This document shows positions 34,521-42,246 of a DNA stretch of 64,000 nucleotides, piece by piece. The translations under genes were made by a program, and so were the position numbers. The first letter of the stretch is position 1. Each line of letters starts with the position of its first letter. The DNA comes from Balneola sp. EhC07 (lineage in GTDB: Bacteria > Bacteroidota > Rhodothermia > Balneolales > Balneolaceae), in the NCBI RefSeq assembly GCF_001650905.1, contig NZ_LXYG01000012.1:1-64000 (forward strand), given 5' to 3'. The notes under the pieces were generated by a model that was not told where the DNA came from, searched no databases, and saw only the letters and a program-made list of their open reading frames with translations.

Positions 34521-35714
34521 CTACCCCAAACTCCCCAATCCTTTCTTAAATCTCTCCATTGCATCTTCAAGATCATTCATCGAAGCGGCGTAACTCATTC
34601 TCAATCCATTGGGTTCGCCAAAAGCATCTCCCGGAACCAGAGCTAATCCGAATTCTTCCAGCAAGTACATACAGAGTTCTGTTGAGGATGCAATCTTGTT
34701 TCCGTCCGGTTTTTCAGAATTCAGATAATGAGAGATATCAGGAAATACATAAAAAGCTCCGCCGGGTGAAAAGCAACTTACTCCTTCAATAGCATTCAAT
34801 GAATTAACCATGAAATCGCGACGCTTTTTAAACTGATCACGCATGGCTTTAACTTCATCCAACGAGCCATTATATGCTGCTTCTGCTGCTTTTTGAGATA
34901 TAGAAGAAGGCGCAGACGTTTCTTGACTTTGAATCTTAGACACAGCACTTACAACTTCATTACTTGCGGCAAGGTAACCTAATCTCCAGCCGGTCATTGC
35001 AAACCCTTTTGAAAATCCGTTTACCAATAATACACGATCTTTAAGATCCGGCGCTACATTTAAAATGCTGACATGATCGCCGTCAAAAACGATGTACTCA
35101 TAGATCTCATCCGAAAGAATATAAATTTCCGGGTGATTACGAAGTACGTTTGCCAAACCTTCCAGCTCTTCTTTAGAATAACAAGCTCCGGTAGGATTTG
35201 AAGGTGAGCACAGAATGATGGCTTTAGTTTTATCGGTGATAGAATCTTCAAGCTGCTGTGGTGTAAATTTAAAATCATTTTCAAAAGACGTTCTTACCAG
35301 CACAGATTCTCCTTCTGCCAAACGAACCATTTCAGGATAAGAAACCCAGAAAGGAGCAGGAATAATTACTTCATCGCCTTTATTTACGATGGCTAATAAA
35401 CCAAAACCAACCGATTGTTTTGCACCATTAGAGCAGATGATCTGTGATGGATCGTAATCCAAGCCATTATCTCTTTTAAGCTTTGCAACAATTGCTTCAC
35501 GTAACTCCGGGGTTCCGGTATTCATAGTATATCCGTGGAATCCATCATTAATTGCCTTTATAGCCGCATCGCAAATATGTCGCGGAGTTTTAAAGTCAGG
35601 TTCTCCGGCACTGAGGGAAACTACAGACTTTCCTTGTCTTTTTAGCTCTTTGGCTTTTCCGGTGATCTTTAAAGTTTCTGATGGCTGAAGGTTTTGTGCC
35701 CTGTTGGATATCAT
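34521..35714 (-). CDS. aspC: Aspartate aminotransferase, PLP-dependent class I/II
   Basis: This 397-residue fold-type I aminotransferase has LSAGEPDFKTPRHICDAA at the N-terminus, NPTGACYS and SDEIYEYIVFDG (PLP-contacting Asp), and NGFSKGFAMTGWRLGYLAA with the PLP Lys. GLRMSYAAS near the end holds the substrate carboxylate-binding Arg. It interconverts aspartate/2-oxoglutarate and oxaloacetate/glutamate, and close relatives also use prephenate. It is monocistronic with a long upstream gap. Confidence 0.9.
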   Translation of the reverse strand: MISNRAQNLQPSETLKITGKAKELKRQGKSVVSLSAGEPDFKTPRHICDAAIKAINDGFHGYTMNTGTPELREAIVAKLKRDNGLDYDPSQIICSNGAKQSVGFGLLAIVNKGDEVIIPAPFWVSYPEMVRLAEGESVLVRTSFENDFKFTPQQLEDSITDKTKAIILCSPSNPTGACYSKEELEGLANVLRNHPEIYILSDEIYEYIVFDGDHVSILNVAPDLKDRVLLVNGFSKGFAMTGWRLGYLAASNEVVSAVSKIQSQETSAPSSISQKAAEAAYNGSLDEVKAMRDQFKKRRDFMVNSLNAIEGVSCFSPGGAFYVFPDISHYLNSEKPDGNKIASSTELCMYLLEEFGLALVPGDAFGEPNGLRMSYAASMNDLEDAMERFKKGLGSLG

Positions 35715-35846
35715 GCGCGGGATGATTGGAGTGTAGTTATTGTGCAGGCGGAAAATCCCAAATAGTTAGGTAAAAGGGAAACGTTATTTCAAGAACAAAA
35801 AACAAAGTTCAATTTTAAAATCACAGATAACATAGAAAGTGCCGTC

Positions 35847-35917
35847 AGGGTTGAAACCCTTCCTAGCTTATGAACGGGCTAAAAACAAGAACATAAACAA
35901 GTAAGGACTTTAGTCCT
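35847..35917. repeat. Pair of short palindromes in the aminotransferase-coaD gap (dispersed-repeat type)
   Basis: AGGGTTGAAACCCT (35847-35860) and AGGACTTTAGTCCT (35904-35917) are both perfect palindromes with two-base centres, separated by an ACGGGCTAA segment. This combination resembles the GGTTGAAACC / AAGGACTTTAGTCC repeats scattered in Bacteroidota genomes. The remainder of the gap 35715-35924 is AT-rich and has no gene. Confidence 0.5.
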
Positions 35918-35924
35918 GAGTAAT

Positions 35925-36416
35925 TCAACTGTTCAATTTTTCCAACAGTGCCTTAGCGACGCGTTCTGGCACAAAGGATGAAAGATCACCATTCCAGTGA
36001 GCAACTTCTTTTACCAGTGATGCGGAAATGAAAGTGAAGTGTTCATCGGGCATTAGAAATACTGTGTCGACTTCAGGGGCTAATCTTTTGTTGGTAAGCG
36101 CCATTCGGAATTCGTACTCAAAGTCAGAAATTTGCCGAACGCCTCGGATAAGTGTATTGGCTTTTACTTTCTTGGCATGATTTACCAGTAATCCTGTAAA
36201 CTGATCTACTTCCACATTTCTTGCCCATTCTTTTCCTTTCAGGCATTCTTTAATGAGCTCGACTCTTTCATCGCCTGAAAAAACCGCATTCTTTCTGTGA
36301 TTCACGGCTACAGTCACCAAAACCTTATCAAAAAGATTAGTAGCACGTTCTAAAATATCTAGATGTCCAAAAGTGATGGGATCAAAAGAACCGGGATATA
36401 AGGCAATGTGTTTCAT
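35925..36416 (-). CDS. coaD: Pantetheine-phosphate adenylyltransferase
   Basis: This 163-residue enzyme catalyses the penultimate step of coenzyme A synthesis. YPGSFDPITFGHLDILERA contains the nucleotidyltransferase (T/H)xGH motif. NTLIRGVRQISDFEYEFRMA and FTFISASLVKEVAHWNGDLS are diagnostic blocks. rsmD lies 9 bases upstream on the same strand, a very common coaD-rsmD arrangement. Confidence 0.97.
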   Translation of the reverse strand: MKHIALYPGSFDPITFGHLDILERATNLFDKVLVTVAVNHRKNAVFSGDERVELIKECLKGKEWARNVEVDQFTGLLVNHAKKVKANTLIRGVRQISDFEYEFRMALTNKRLAPEVDTVFLMPDEHFTFISASLVKEVAHWNGDLSSFVPERVAKALLEKLNS

Positions 36417-36425
36417 AAAAGTAGT

Positions 36426-36980
36426 TTATTTAGAATCTACCGGATGCTTTTCAAAAATACTAACGGTTGTTCTTCCGTAAGCTTTGCTGAAGAAATGATG
36501 GGGATGCTTTTCGTAATTATGATATTTATCATGTTCCAGAATAAACCATCCATCTTCGTTCAGCCAATCATTATCTATAATTTCGGCGATCATTTCATCC
36601 ATCCATTCATACCAATATGGTGGGTCGCAAAAAATAAAATCGTAGCTCATAGTTCTGTTTTCTAGAAATTGTTGAACATCGGAAACCACAGTCCTGATAT
36701 TCTTTTCGATCTCGAAATCAGTAGCTACTTTTTCAATCAGTTTAATATTCTCCGGTTTAATATCGACGAAAGTAACCTGCTTGGCTCCGCGTGAAATTGC
36801 TTCAAAACCCAAATTTCCTGAACCACCAAAAAGATCCAGTATCACAGAATTCTCCAGATATTTGTAGGCTACGATCTTGTTAAAGATGCTTTCTTTGGTT
36901 CGATCGGTAGTTGGACGTACATCCAGTCCTTTTGGAATTGAAAATCGGCGTCCTTTAAGTTTTCCGGTAATTATTCGCAT
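36426..36980 (-). CDS. rsmD: 16S rRNA (guanine966-N2)-methyltransferase RsmD
   Basis: This 184-residue SAM methyltransferase starts MRIITGKLKGRRFSIPKGLD. It has ILDLFGGSGNLGFEAISRGA for SAM binding and FIFCDPPYW, the catalytic DPPY motif. It modifies G966 of 16S rRNA. It forms an operon with coaD. Confidence 0.95.
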   Translation of the reverse strand: MRIITGKLKGRRFSIPKGLDVRPTTDRTKESIFNKIVAYKYLENSVILDLFGGSGNLGFEAISRGAKQVTFVDIKPENIKLIEKVATDFEIEKNIRTVVSDVQQFLENRTMSYDFIFCDPPYWYEWMDEMIAEIIDNDWLNEDGWFILEHDKYHNYEKHPHHFFSKAYGRTTVSIFEKHPVDSK

Positions 36981-37023
36981 GAAGTAATTTTTGAGTAAAT
37001 ATAAGGCAAACTACTATAACACC

Positions 37024-37068
37024 GTAACACCATCACACTAATTAAGTGTTATAGTGTGATGGTGTTAC
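37024..37068. repeat. Long perfect hairpin upstream of rsmD
   Basis: GTAACACCATCACACTA (37024-37040) and TAGTGTGATGGTGTTAC (37052-37068) form a perfect 17-bp stem with an 11-base loop. Overlapping CTATAACAC and GTGTTATAG offer an alternative pairing. It lies in the 103-base gap between rsmD and the DUF3822-like gene, both minus strand. It could be a terminator, a processing stem or a mobile palindrome. Confidence 0.7.
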
Positions 37069-37083
37069 AGGTTTGTTTTGTTT

Positions 37084-37944
37084 TTAAAAATCTAGGCTCA
37101 ACAGAATTGCCGGAAAAGCTGCTGCCAGATCAAATCCGTAAGTTTCTTCTTCTGCTTCAACGCCGATAGACTCTAAAGAATTCAAATGTGTTATTTCAGA
37201 AGATGGATCCCAAAAACTTTGAAGTGTTTGTTCAGTTTCATGAGTATGATGTCCGAATAAAAATATGTTTTCATGTAAACCATTCATCCAGGAAGAATTT
37301 GTAGCTTGCTGTAACCAATGGTAAGGGGCATCAGAAATTTGATCGAACTGGAAGTAAGTTGCTGCTCTGAATTTGCCTAACATAAAAGAAGTCACTGTTA
37401 ACACGTTTTTGTGACAACCTACCATCAGAAACGAACCGCCGGGTTTTTGAAAAGCTGACCATTTTTGTGCAATCTCAAAATCACTGGCAAAATCAGTAAT
37501 TGCAATTCTTTCAGTAAGGTCATTGAACCCCTGCATAACTGCTCTTCTTCTTAAACAAAGAAATTTAAAGGAAGACTTGCTCAATCCATGCCATGTAGGT
37601 TCTACATCCTCACGGTCAATACCTTTCATTAAAATTGAAAGATGATCTTCTCGCTCATCGGCATTATCGTATACAACTTTTGGTAGTGCTGTCCAGCATT
37701 CTTCTCCCGGATGCGTGAGAGCGCGAACAGATTGAATACTATTCTCTTTGAAAATGCGCTCAAAAGTTGTTTGGAGGATAGGAAAGTACTCTTCATTTCG
37801 TGTAGTAATGGCTCGGTTTACATCAAAATTAAAGTCAAACGAGCCTATACGAAAAAGGTGCTTGCTGTTTTGCGGATCGTTGAGAGCATAAAAAAGACGA
37901 TCAGCAAAAAAACAAACACCTAAGTTTGAGGTGGATTCGCTCAT
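37084..37944 (-). CDS. DUF3822-like protein (PilM-like fold suspected)
   Basis: This 286-residue cytosolic protein has segments LGVCFFADRLFYALND near the start and FLMVGCHKNVLTVTSFMLGK, which look like paired beta-hairpins of an actin-like (ASKHA/PilM-type) fold. In Bacteroidota a DUF3822 gene is often next to rsmD and coaD, as here, so the family call rests on both pattern and neighbourhood. It is translationally coupled (TAATG) to the upstream pseudopilin-like gene. Confidence 0.6.
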   Translation of the reverse strand: MSESTSNLGVCFFADRLFYALNDPQNSKHLFRIGSFDFNFDVNRAITTRNEEYFPILQTTFERIFKENSIQSVRALTHPGEECWTALPKVVYDNADEREDHLSILMKGIDREDVEPTWHGLSKSSFKFLCLRRRAVMQGFNDLTERIAITDFASDFEIAQKWSAFQKPGGSFLMVGCHKNVLTVTSFMLGKFRAATYFQFDQISDAPYHWLQQATNSSWMNGLHENIFLFGHHTHETEQTLQSFWDPSSEITHLNSLESIGVEAEEETYGFDLAAAFPAILLSLDF

Positions 37945-38420
37945 TAATTCCAGCTAGGAGCGTTTCTCATTGTGGTTCTGGATAAACTACCAATTGCATC
38001 ATCAGAATCTTCGCTTGGGTCTTCAAGCAGATATAGAGGAGGACGAATAGTATCGTTTACAGAATAGATAAAACGTTGTTGGTCTCTAGGCGAGTAAATC
38101 AGCTGACCTGCAGCAAAAGCCTCACCCTTATAAGAAAGTAAGCTGTCTGAAATTGCCATCATAGCAGAGTCAGTTTGGACAAATTGAACAACAGAATCTA
38201 AACCGCCTTCAGCAGGAGGATATTTTCCATGACGCACATCGTATTGGATAAGAACGTCTTTAACGGTGCTCATATGATAGCGAACACGCTCAGTCATAGC
38301 CTCACGTTCAAGAACTTCTTGGTATGGTGTAACGATTGAATCATATAGCAACCAGGAAAGGGCTAAAATTACGATCCCTAAAACGATGCTTAAAACTTTA
38401 TTGCGCGTATCAATATTCAT
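37944..38420 (-). CDS. Small membrane-anchored pseudopilin-like protein
   Basis: This 158-residue protein has one N-terminal TM helix (about 9-27), then a long helix. A segment VKDVLIQYDVRHGKYPPAEG followed by GLDSVVQF resembles the GspG major-pseudopilin pattern (helix, YxxDxGxYPxxxxGLxxLV). It lacks a recognisable prepilin-peptidase site, so it may be a pilin-like protein held in the inner membrane. It overlaps the PilM-like DUF3822 gene by one base, suggesting the two proteins work together. Confidence 0.55.
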   Translation of the reverse strand: MNIDTRNKVLSIVLGIVILALSWLLYDSIVTPYQEVLEREAMTERVRYHMSTVKDVLIQYDVRHGKYPPAEGGLDSVVQFVQTDSAMMAISDSLLSYKGEAFAAGQLIYSPRDQQRFIYSVNDTIRPPLYLLEDPSEDSDDAIGSLSRTTMRNAPSWN

Positions 38421-38591
38421 TTGAAATAAAAGTCAGTTAATTGTAAAGAATTTTGGAACTTTGAGAGGGTAAAAATACATTCGCACCTATATATATGCAA
38501 CCATTGTAACGGATGTAAATGTAAATCTGTAATTAAGTAATGTCTGCTTTGCATTAAAGGTGTTTTTAATACGTAAAAAAACAAAAATCAT

Positions 38592-39902
38592 TTGAATAAA
38601 AGAGTACTTCAACTAGCCATACCCAATATTATCAGCAATATTTCCGTGCCTTTGCTGGGAGCTGTGGATACAGCTGTAATTGGACATTTAGAACATGTTT
38701 ATTATTTGGGAGCGATAGCGGTTGGGAGTATTATCTTTGATTTTATTTTTTGGGGATTCGGTTTTTTGAGAATGGGAACTACCGGTTTGGTCGCTCAAGC
38801 GTACGGTGCAGAAAATATTCACAGGACGAAAGTAATTCTGATAAGAGTACTATTGGTAGCTCTGGCAGGATCGGCAGCTATACTGCTGCTGCAATATCCT
38901 TTAATTGAATTTTCTTTATGGGTTATAGATGCAAGTCCTGAAGTTGAGCAATACACTCGTATTTACTATAAGATCAGGGTGTTTTCGGCACCGGCTACTT
39001 TAAGCCTGTTTGCTATAAACGGTTGGTTTCTTGGAATGCAAAATGCACGATACCCAATGATCATAACCATATTCCTCAATATTCTGAATATAGCATTGAA
39101 CCTGACTTTTGTGTTCTATTTTGGAATGAATGTTGACGGCGTTGCATGGGGAAGCTTGCTTTCCAGTTATTTAGCAGTTGTGCTGGCAATAGTTCTATAC
39201 ATGAGTACATATAATAAAGTAAAACTTAAAGTTTCATGGAGCGATCTGATCGAGCTTGAGGAATTGAAAAAATTCTTCAGCGTGAACAGGGATATTTTTA
39301 TCAGAACTTTGTGTCTTATTTTTTCATATGGTTTTTTTACCGCATCATCAGCTGAAATGGGAGATGTTTGGCTGGCTTCAAATACGATATTACTTCAGCT
39401 TTGGTATATAAGTGCTTATGCAGTTGACGGTTTTGCATATGCTGCAGAAAGCTTGGTAGGAAAATATGTTGGAGCTATGGACTTTAAAAAAATGAGGAAA
39501 GCTATTTGGATATGTATGGCATGGGGATTGGGATTCGGTGTTGTGGGGACATTATTTTATGCCGTATTTGATCGCGAGTTGTTGTCCATTTTCACAGACA
39601 AACCTTTGGTCATTGAAACAGCTATGATAGTAGCCATCTGGTTAATTATTGCACCATTGATCAATAGCATTTGTTTTATTTGGGATGGAGTGTATATCGG
39701 TGCAACTTCAACGGGTGCTATGCGAAATTCAATGCTGATCGCTACGATCATATTTTTCGTTCCTGTATATTATTTAGTGAAACCTTATGCGGGGAATCAT
39801 GCTTTATGGATCGCAATGACATCTTTTATGGTTATAAGAGGGGTTACGTTGACACTATTTGCGAAAAAGGAGTTATTCCTAAAATTTCAACATAAACAAT
39901 GA
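38592..39902 (+). CDS. MATE family efflux transporter (DinF-like)
   Basis: This 436-residue protein has about 12 TM helices in two homologous halves. The first helix block LAIPNIISNISVPLLGAVDT and TTGLVAQAYGAEN are typical of the DinF branch of MATE transporters, which export drugs or metabolites using Na+ or H+. The start is TTG at 38592. It runs into the SixA-like gene with a 4-base gap. The substrate is unknown. Confidence 0.9.
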   Translation: MNKRVLQLAIPNIISNISVPLLGAVDTAVIGHLEHVYYLGAIAVGSIIFDFIFWGFGFLRMGTTGLVAQAYGAENIHRTKVILIRVLLVALAGSAAILLLQYPLIEFSLWVIDASPEVEQYTRIYYKIRVFSAPATLSLFAINGWFLGMQNARYPMIITIFLNILNIALNLTFVFYFGMNVDGVAWGSLLSSYLAVVLAIVLYMSTYNKVKLKVSWSDLIELEELKKFFSVNRDIFIRTLCLIFSYGFFTASSAEMGDVWLASNTILLQLWYISAYAVDGFAYAAESLVGKYVGAMDFKKMRKAIWICMAWGLGFGVVGTLFYAVFDRELLSIFTDKPLVIETAMIVAIWLIIAPLINSICFIWDGVYIGATSTGAMRNSMLIATIIFFVPVYYLVKPYAGNHALWIAMTSFMVIRGVTLTLFAKKELFLKFQHKQ

Positions 39903-39906
39903 GCTC

Positions 39907-40416
39907 ATGAAACAGATACTATTACTTAGGCATGCAAAATCGAGTTGGGATCACCCCGGACTAGATGATTTTGACAGACCCTTAGCCAAAAGGGGTTTAA
40001 AAGATGCACCGAGAATGGGAAAGTTTCTAAGAAAGACAGGAAGAACTCCGGATCTTATCATTTCATCCACCGCACAAAGAGCTAAAGAAACTTCTCAGCT
40101 TGCTGTAGAAGGAATGAAAGAAGATGAAAGTATCATCATGTGGAATAGCGATTTGTATTATGGAAGTATGAGAGATTATTTGAAAGCTATTCAATCAGCC
40201 GATGAAGATGTTGAACGTGTAATGATTGTAGGACACAATCCTAAGATGGAAGATACAGCCGGGGCGTTGATCGGTTCTGAACGATCTTCTGATATTCGCA
40301 TGCCTACAGCAGCTTTAGTATGTGTTAATTCATATGCAGCTAGCTGGGATCAAGTACAATGGGGAGGGTGCGAGCTGGAGTGGATGATGATTCCCAAGGT
40401 GCTAAAAGAAATCTGA
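39907..40416 (+). CDS. SixA-like histidine phosphatase
   Basis: This 169-residue histidine-phosphatase-superfamily protein has LLRHAKSSWDHPGLDDFDRP with the catalytic His (RHA motif), DLIISSTAQRAKET and VMIVGHNPKMED with the second His. SixA in E. coli dephosphorylates phosphohistidine on phosphotransfer proteins. The target here is unknown. It follows the MATE gene closely and is likely co-transcribed. Confidence 0.9.
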   Translation: MKQILLLRHAKSSWDHPGLDDFDRPLAKRGLKDAPRMGKFLRKTGRTPDLIISSTAQRAKETSQLAVEGMKEDESIIMWNSDLYYGSMRDYLKAIQSADEDVERVMIVGHNPKMEDTAGALIGSERSSDIRMPTAALVCVNSYAASWDQVQWGGCELEWMMIPKVLKEI

Positions 40417-40503
40417 TATCGGCACGAACTTGCTAAACATTTATATGCACTTTGTTTATATTCAAAAACGAAAACCAATCTACAATTCAAGAATTAATTA
40501 AGA

Positions 40504-40851
40504 ATGAATTTTCAGCAAAACTACTTTTTTCTATGTAAAACTCCACTAAGCGCAGAAGGTGCTGATGATGTTGAGGTGATAACCAGAGCTGAAGACAGTA
40601 CAGATTTTTCTCGAGTTTTTAAGGAATACGAAGAGAAAAGATCACATGCGTTTAACAGTGATAACATCTATAGTGTGGTTCGCGCTGATGATATATATGA
40701 TCTGATCCGAATGCCAAATGAAAAAGAAGCTAAAGAAGAAGCTTACGAAAGAGCTACTCCTGAGATCATTACTAACCTTCAGCATCGTGCAATGCAAGGT
40801 AAAGATGCCAATGCTAAAGCTATTTTGAAAGAAGTTTACGATCTGGAGTAA
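40504..40851 (+). CDS. Hypothetical cytosolic protein
   Basis: This 115-residue acidic, helical protein (MNFQQNYFFLCKTPL start; SVVRADDIYDLIRM centre; AILKEVYDLE end) has no recognised domain. It lies about 90 bases after the SixA-like gene on the same strand. Its composition and codon use look like a normal gene, so it is reported as real but of unknown function. Confidence 0.65.
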   Translation: MNFQQNYFFLCKTPLSAEGADDVEVITRAEDSTDFSRVFKEYEEKRSHAFNSDNIYSVVRADDIYDLIRMPNEKEAKEEAYERATPEIITNLQHRAMQGKDANAKAILKEVYDLE

Positions 40852-40936
40852 AAAGGCCTTTCCGAACTAAATCGGAACATTTTCTTTCTTTTGGGAGTTG
40901 TAATAGTAGCAGAAATGATAATCAAAGCTAATTATT

Positions 40937-41122
40937 ATGAATGACTTAACGATCGAAGGAAATTGGAATCAGGTAAAGGGTAAATTAAAGCAAAAATACT
41001 CTGACCTTACAGATGACGATCTGAAGTTTCAGGAAGGAAAAGAAGATGAACTGTATGGTAGATTACAAGAGAAGCTTGGCAAATCAAAAGATGAAGTTAA
41101 GCAGATGATCGCTTCACTATAA
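40937..41122 (+). CDS. CsbD family stress-response protein
   Basis: This 61-residue protein has the CsbD pattern: [20 protein letters not shown] near the start, [20 protein letters not shown] in the middle and the ending [11 protein letters not shown]. CsbD-type proteins are small, abundant general-stress proteins of unknown mechanism. It is followed by a terminator and then an MscS channel, a pairing that suggests osmotic or general stress. Confidence 0.92.
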   Translation: MNDLTIEGNWNQVKGKLKQKYSDLTDDDLKFQEGKEDELYGRLQEKLGKSKDEVKQMIASL

Positions 41123-41145
41123 CAGCATCTGCATTGAATAATATT

Positions 41146-41174
41146 AGGAAGTTGTAACAGACTTCCTTTTTTTT
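41146..41174 (+). terminator. Terminator after the CsbD gene
   Basis: AGGAAGT (41146-41152) pairs with ACTTCCT (41161-41167) around TGTAACAG, followed by an eight-T run. Confidence 0.88.
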
Positions 41175-41263
41175 TATCTCTAAATTTGGGTTTAAAGGAA
41201 TGGCGGATAGATTAAAATGCTTTTCCAAAAAGCAGCTATCACTAACTATTGAGGAATAATGAC

Positions 41264-42082
41264 ATGGAAGATTTTGAGTTTAGCACAGATGTATTCTTAG
41301 ATTTTGCTTATACATATGGTCCAAATTTATTAAAAGCTATTGCAGTATTAGTACTTGGGCTTTGGGTAGTAAAGATGATAGGCAGTTTCGTAAAAAAAGT
41401 GCTTAATAAAAGCAATGTAGACCCATCACTTCAGGGATTTCTTAGAACGTTAGTAACCATTACGCTTAAAATTATGGTATACATCACAGCATTAGGAATG
41501 CTTGGTGTAGAAATGACTTCTTTTATTGCGATACTCGGAGCAGCCGGTTTGGCTGTAGGTTTAGCGCTTTCAGGAACACTTCAAAATTTTGCCGGCGGGG
41601 TTATGATTTTGTTCTTCAAACCAATGAAAGTAGGTGATTTCATAGAAGCTCAAGGACACTCCGGAACAGTTAAAGAAATTCAGATTTTTGTGACTATCCT
41701 AACAACACCGGATAATAAGACGATCATTATTCCTAACGGACCTCTTGCTACAAGCTCAATGACGAATTATTCTACACAGCCAACTCGTCGTGTAGATTGG
41801 ACATTCGGAATTGGTTATGGCGATGATGTAGATAAGGCATACGAAGTATTAAAAAGATTAATTGACGCTGATGAAAGGATTCTAAAAGATCCGGAACCTT
41901 TCTTTGCTGTAAAAGAACTTGGTGACAGTTCAGTTAATTTCGCGGTACGTGCTTGGGTAAACGCTCCGGATTATTGGGCAGTGTTTTTTAGAATGAATGA
42001 AGAAGTGTATAAGACATTTGATAAAGAAGGTCTTAGCATTCCTTATCCACAAACCGATGTACATCTTCATAAAGCTGATTAA
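41264..42082 (+). CDS. Small-conductance mechanosensitive channel, MscS family
   Basis: This 272-residue protein (from ATG 41264) has three TM helices. The pore helix AILGAAGLAVGLALSGTLQN with Gly/Ala repeats is the MscS signature. FKPMKVGDFIE and IIIPNGPLATSSMTNYS from the beta domain follow. It opens under membrane tension to relieve osmotic shock. An in-frame TTG at 41249 exists, but GAGG at 41251-41254 points to the ATG. Confidence 0.95.
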   Translation: MEDFEFSTDVFLDFAYTYGPNLLKAIAVLVLGLWVVKMIGSFVKKVLNKSNVDPSLQGFLRTLVTITLKIMVYITALGMLGVEMTSFIAILGAAGLAVGLALSGTLQNFAGGVMILFFKPMKVGDFIEAQGHSGTVKEIQIFVTILTTPDNKTIIIPNGPLATSSMTNYSTQPTRRVDWTFGIGYGDDVDKAYEVLKRLIDADERILKDPEPFFAVKELGDSSVNFAVRAWVNAPDYWAVFFRMNEEVYKTFDKEGLSIPYPQTDVHLHKAD

Positions 42083-42104
42083 ATAGTTTTTGAGCTAAAA
42101 AGTT

Positions 42105-42134
42105 AAAAGCCGGATCTTTGAATCGGCTTTTTTT
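42105..42134 (+). terminator. Terminator after the MscS gene
   Basis: AAAAGCCG (42105-42112) pairs with CGGCTTTT (42124-42131), extended by GAT/AT with a bulged G, and followed by further T. Confidence 0.88.
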
Positions 42135-42246
42135 ATATCAGAAAACTGATTATAAAAAAAAGTTTATAAATACTATCTTATTCAACTTATATATAATGCA
42201 GGCATGAGCCGAATCAATGAACCAAGTGGAAAGGAAGGTTGCTATT

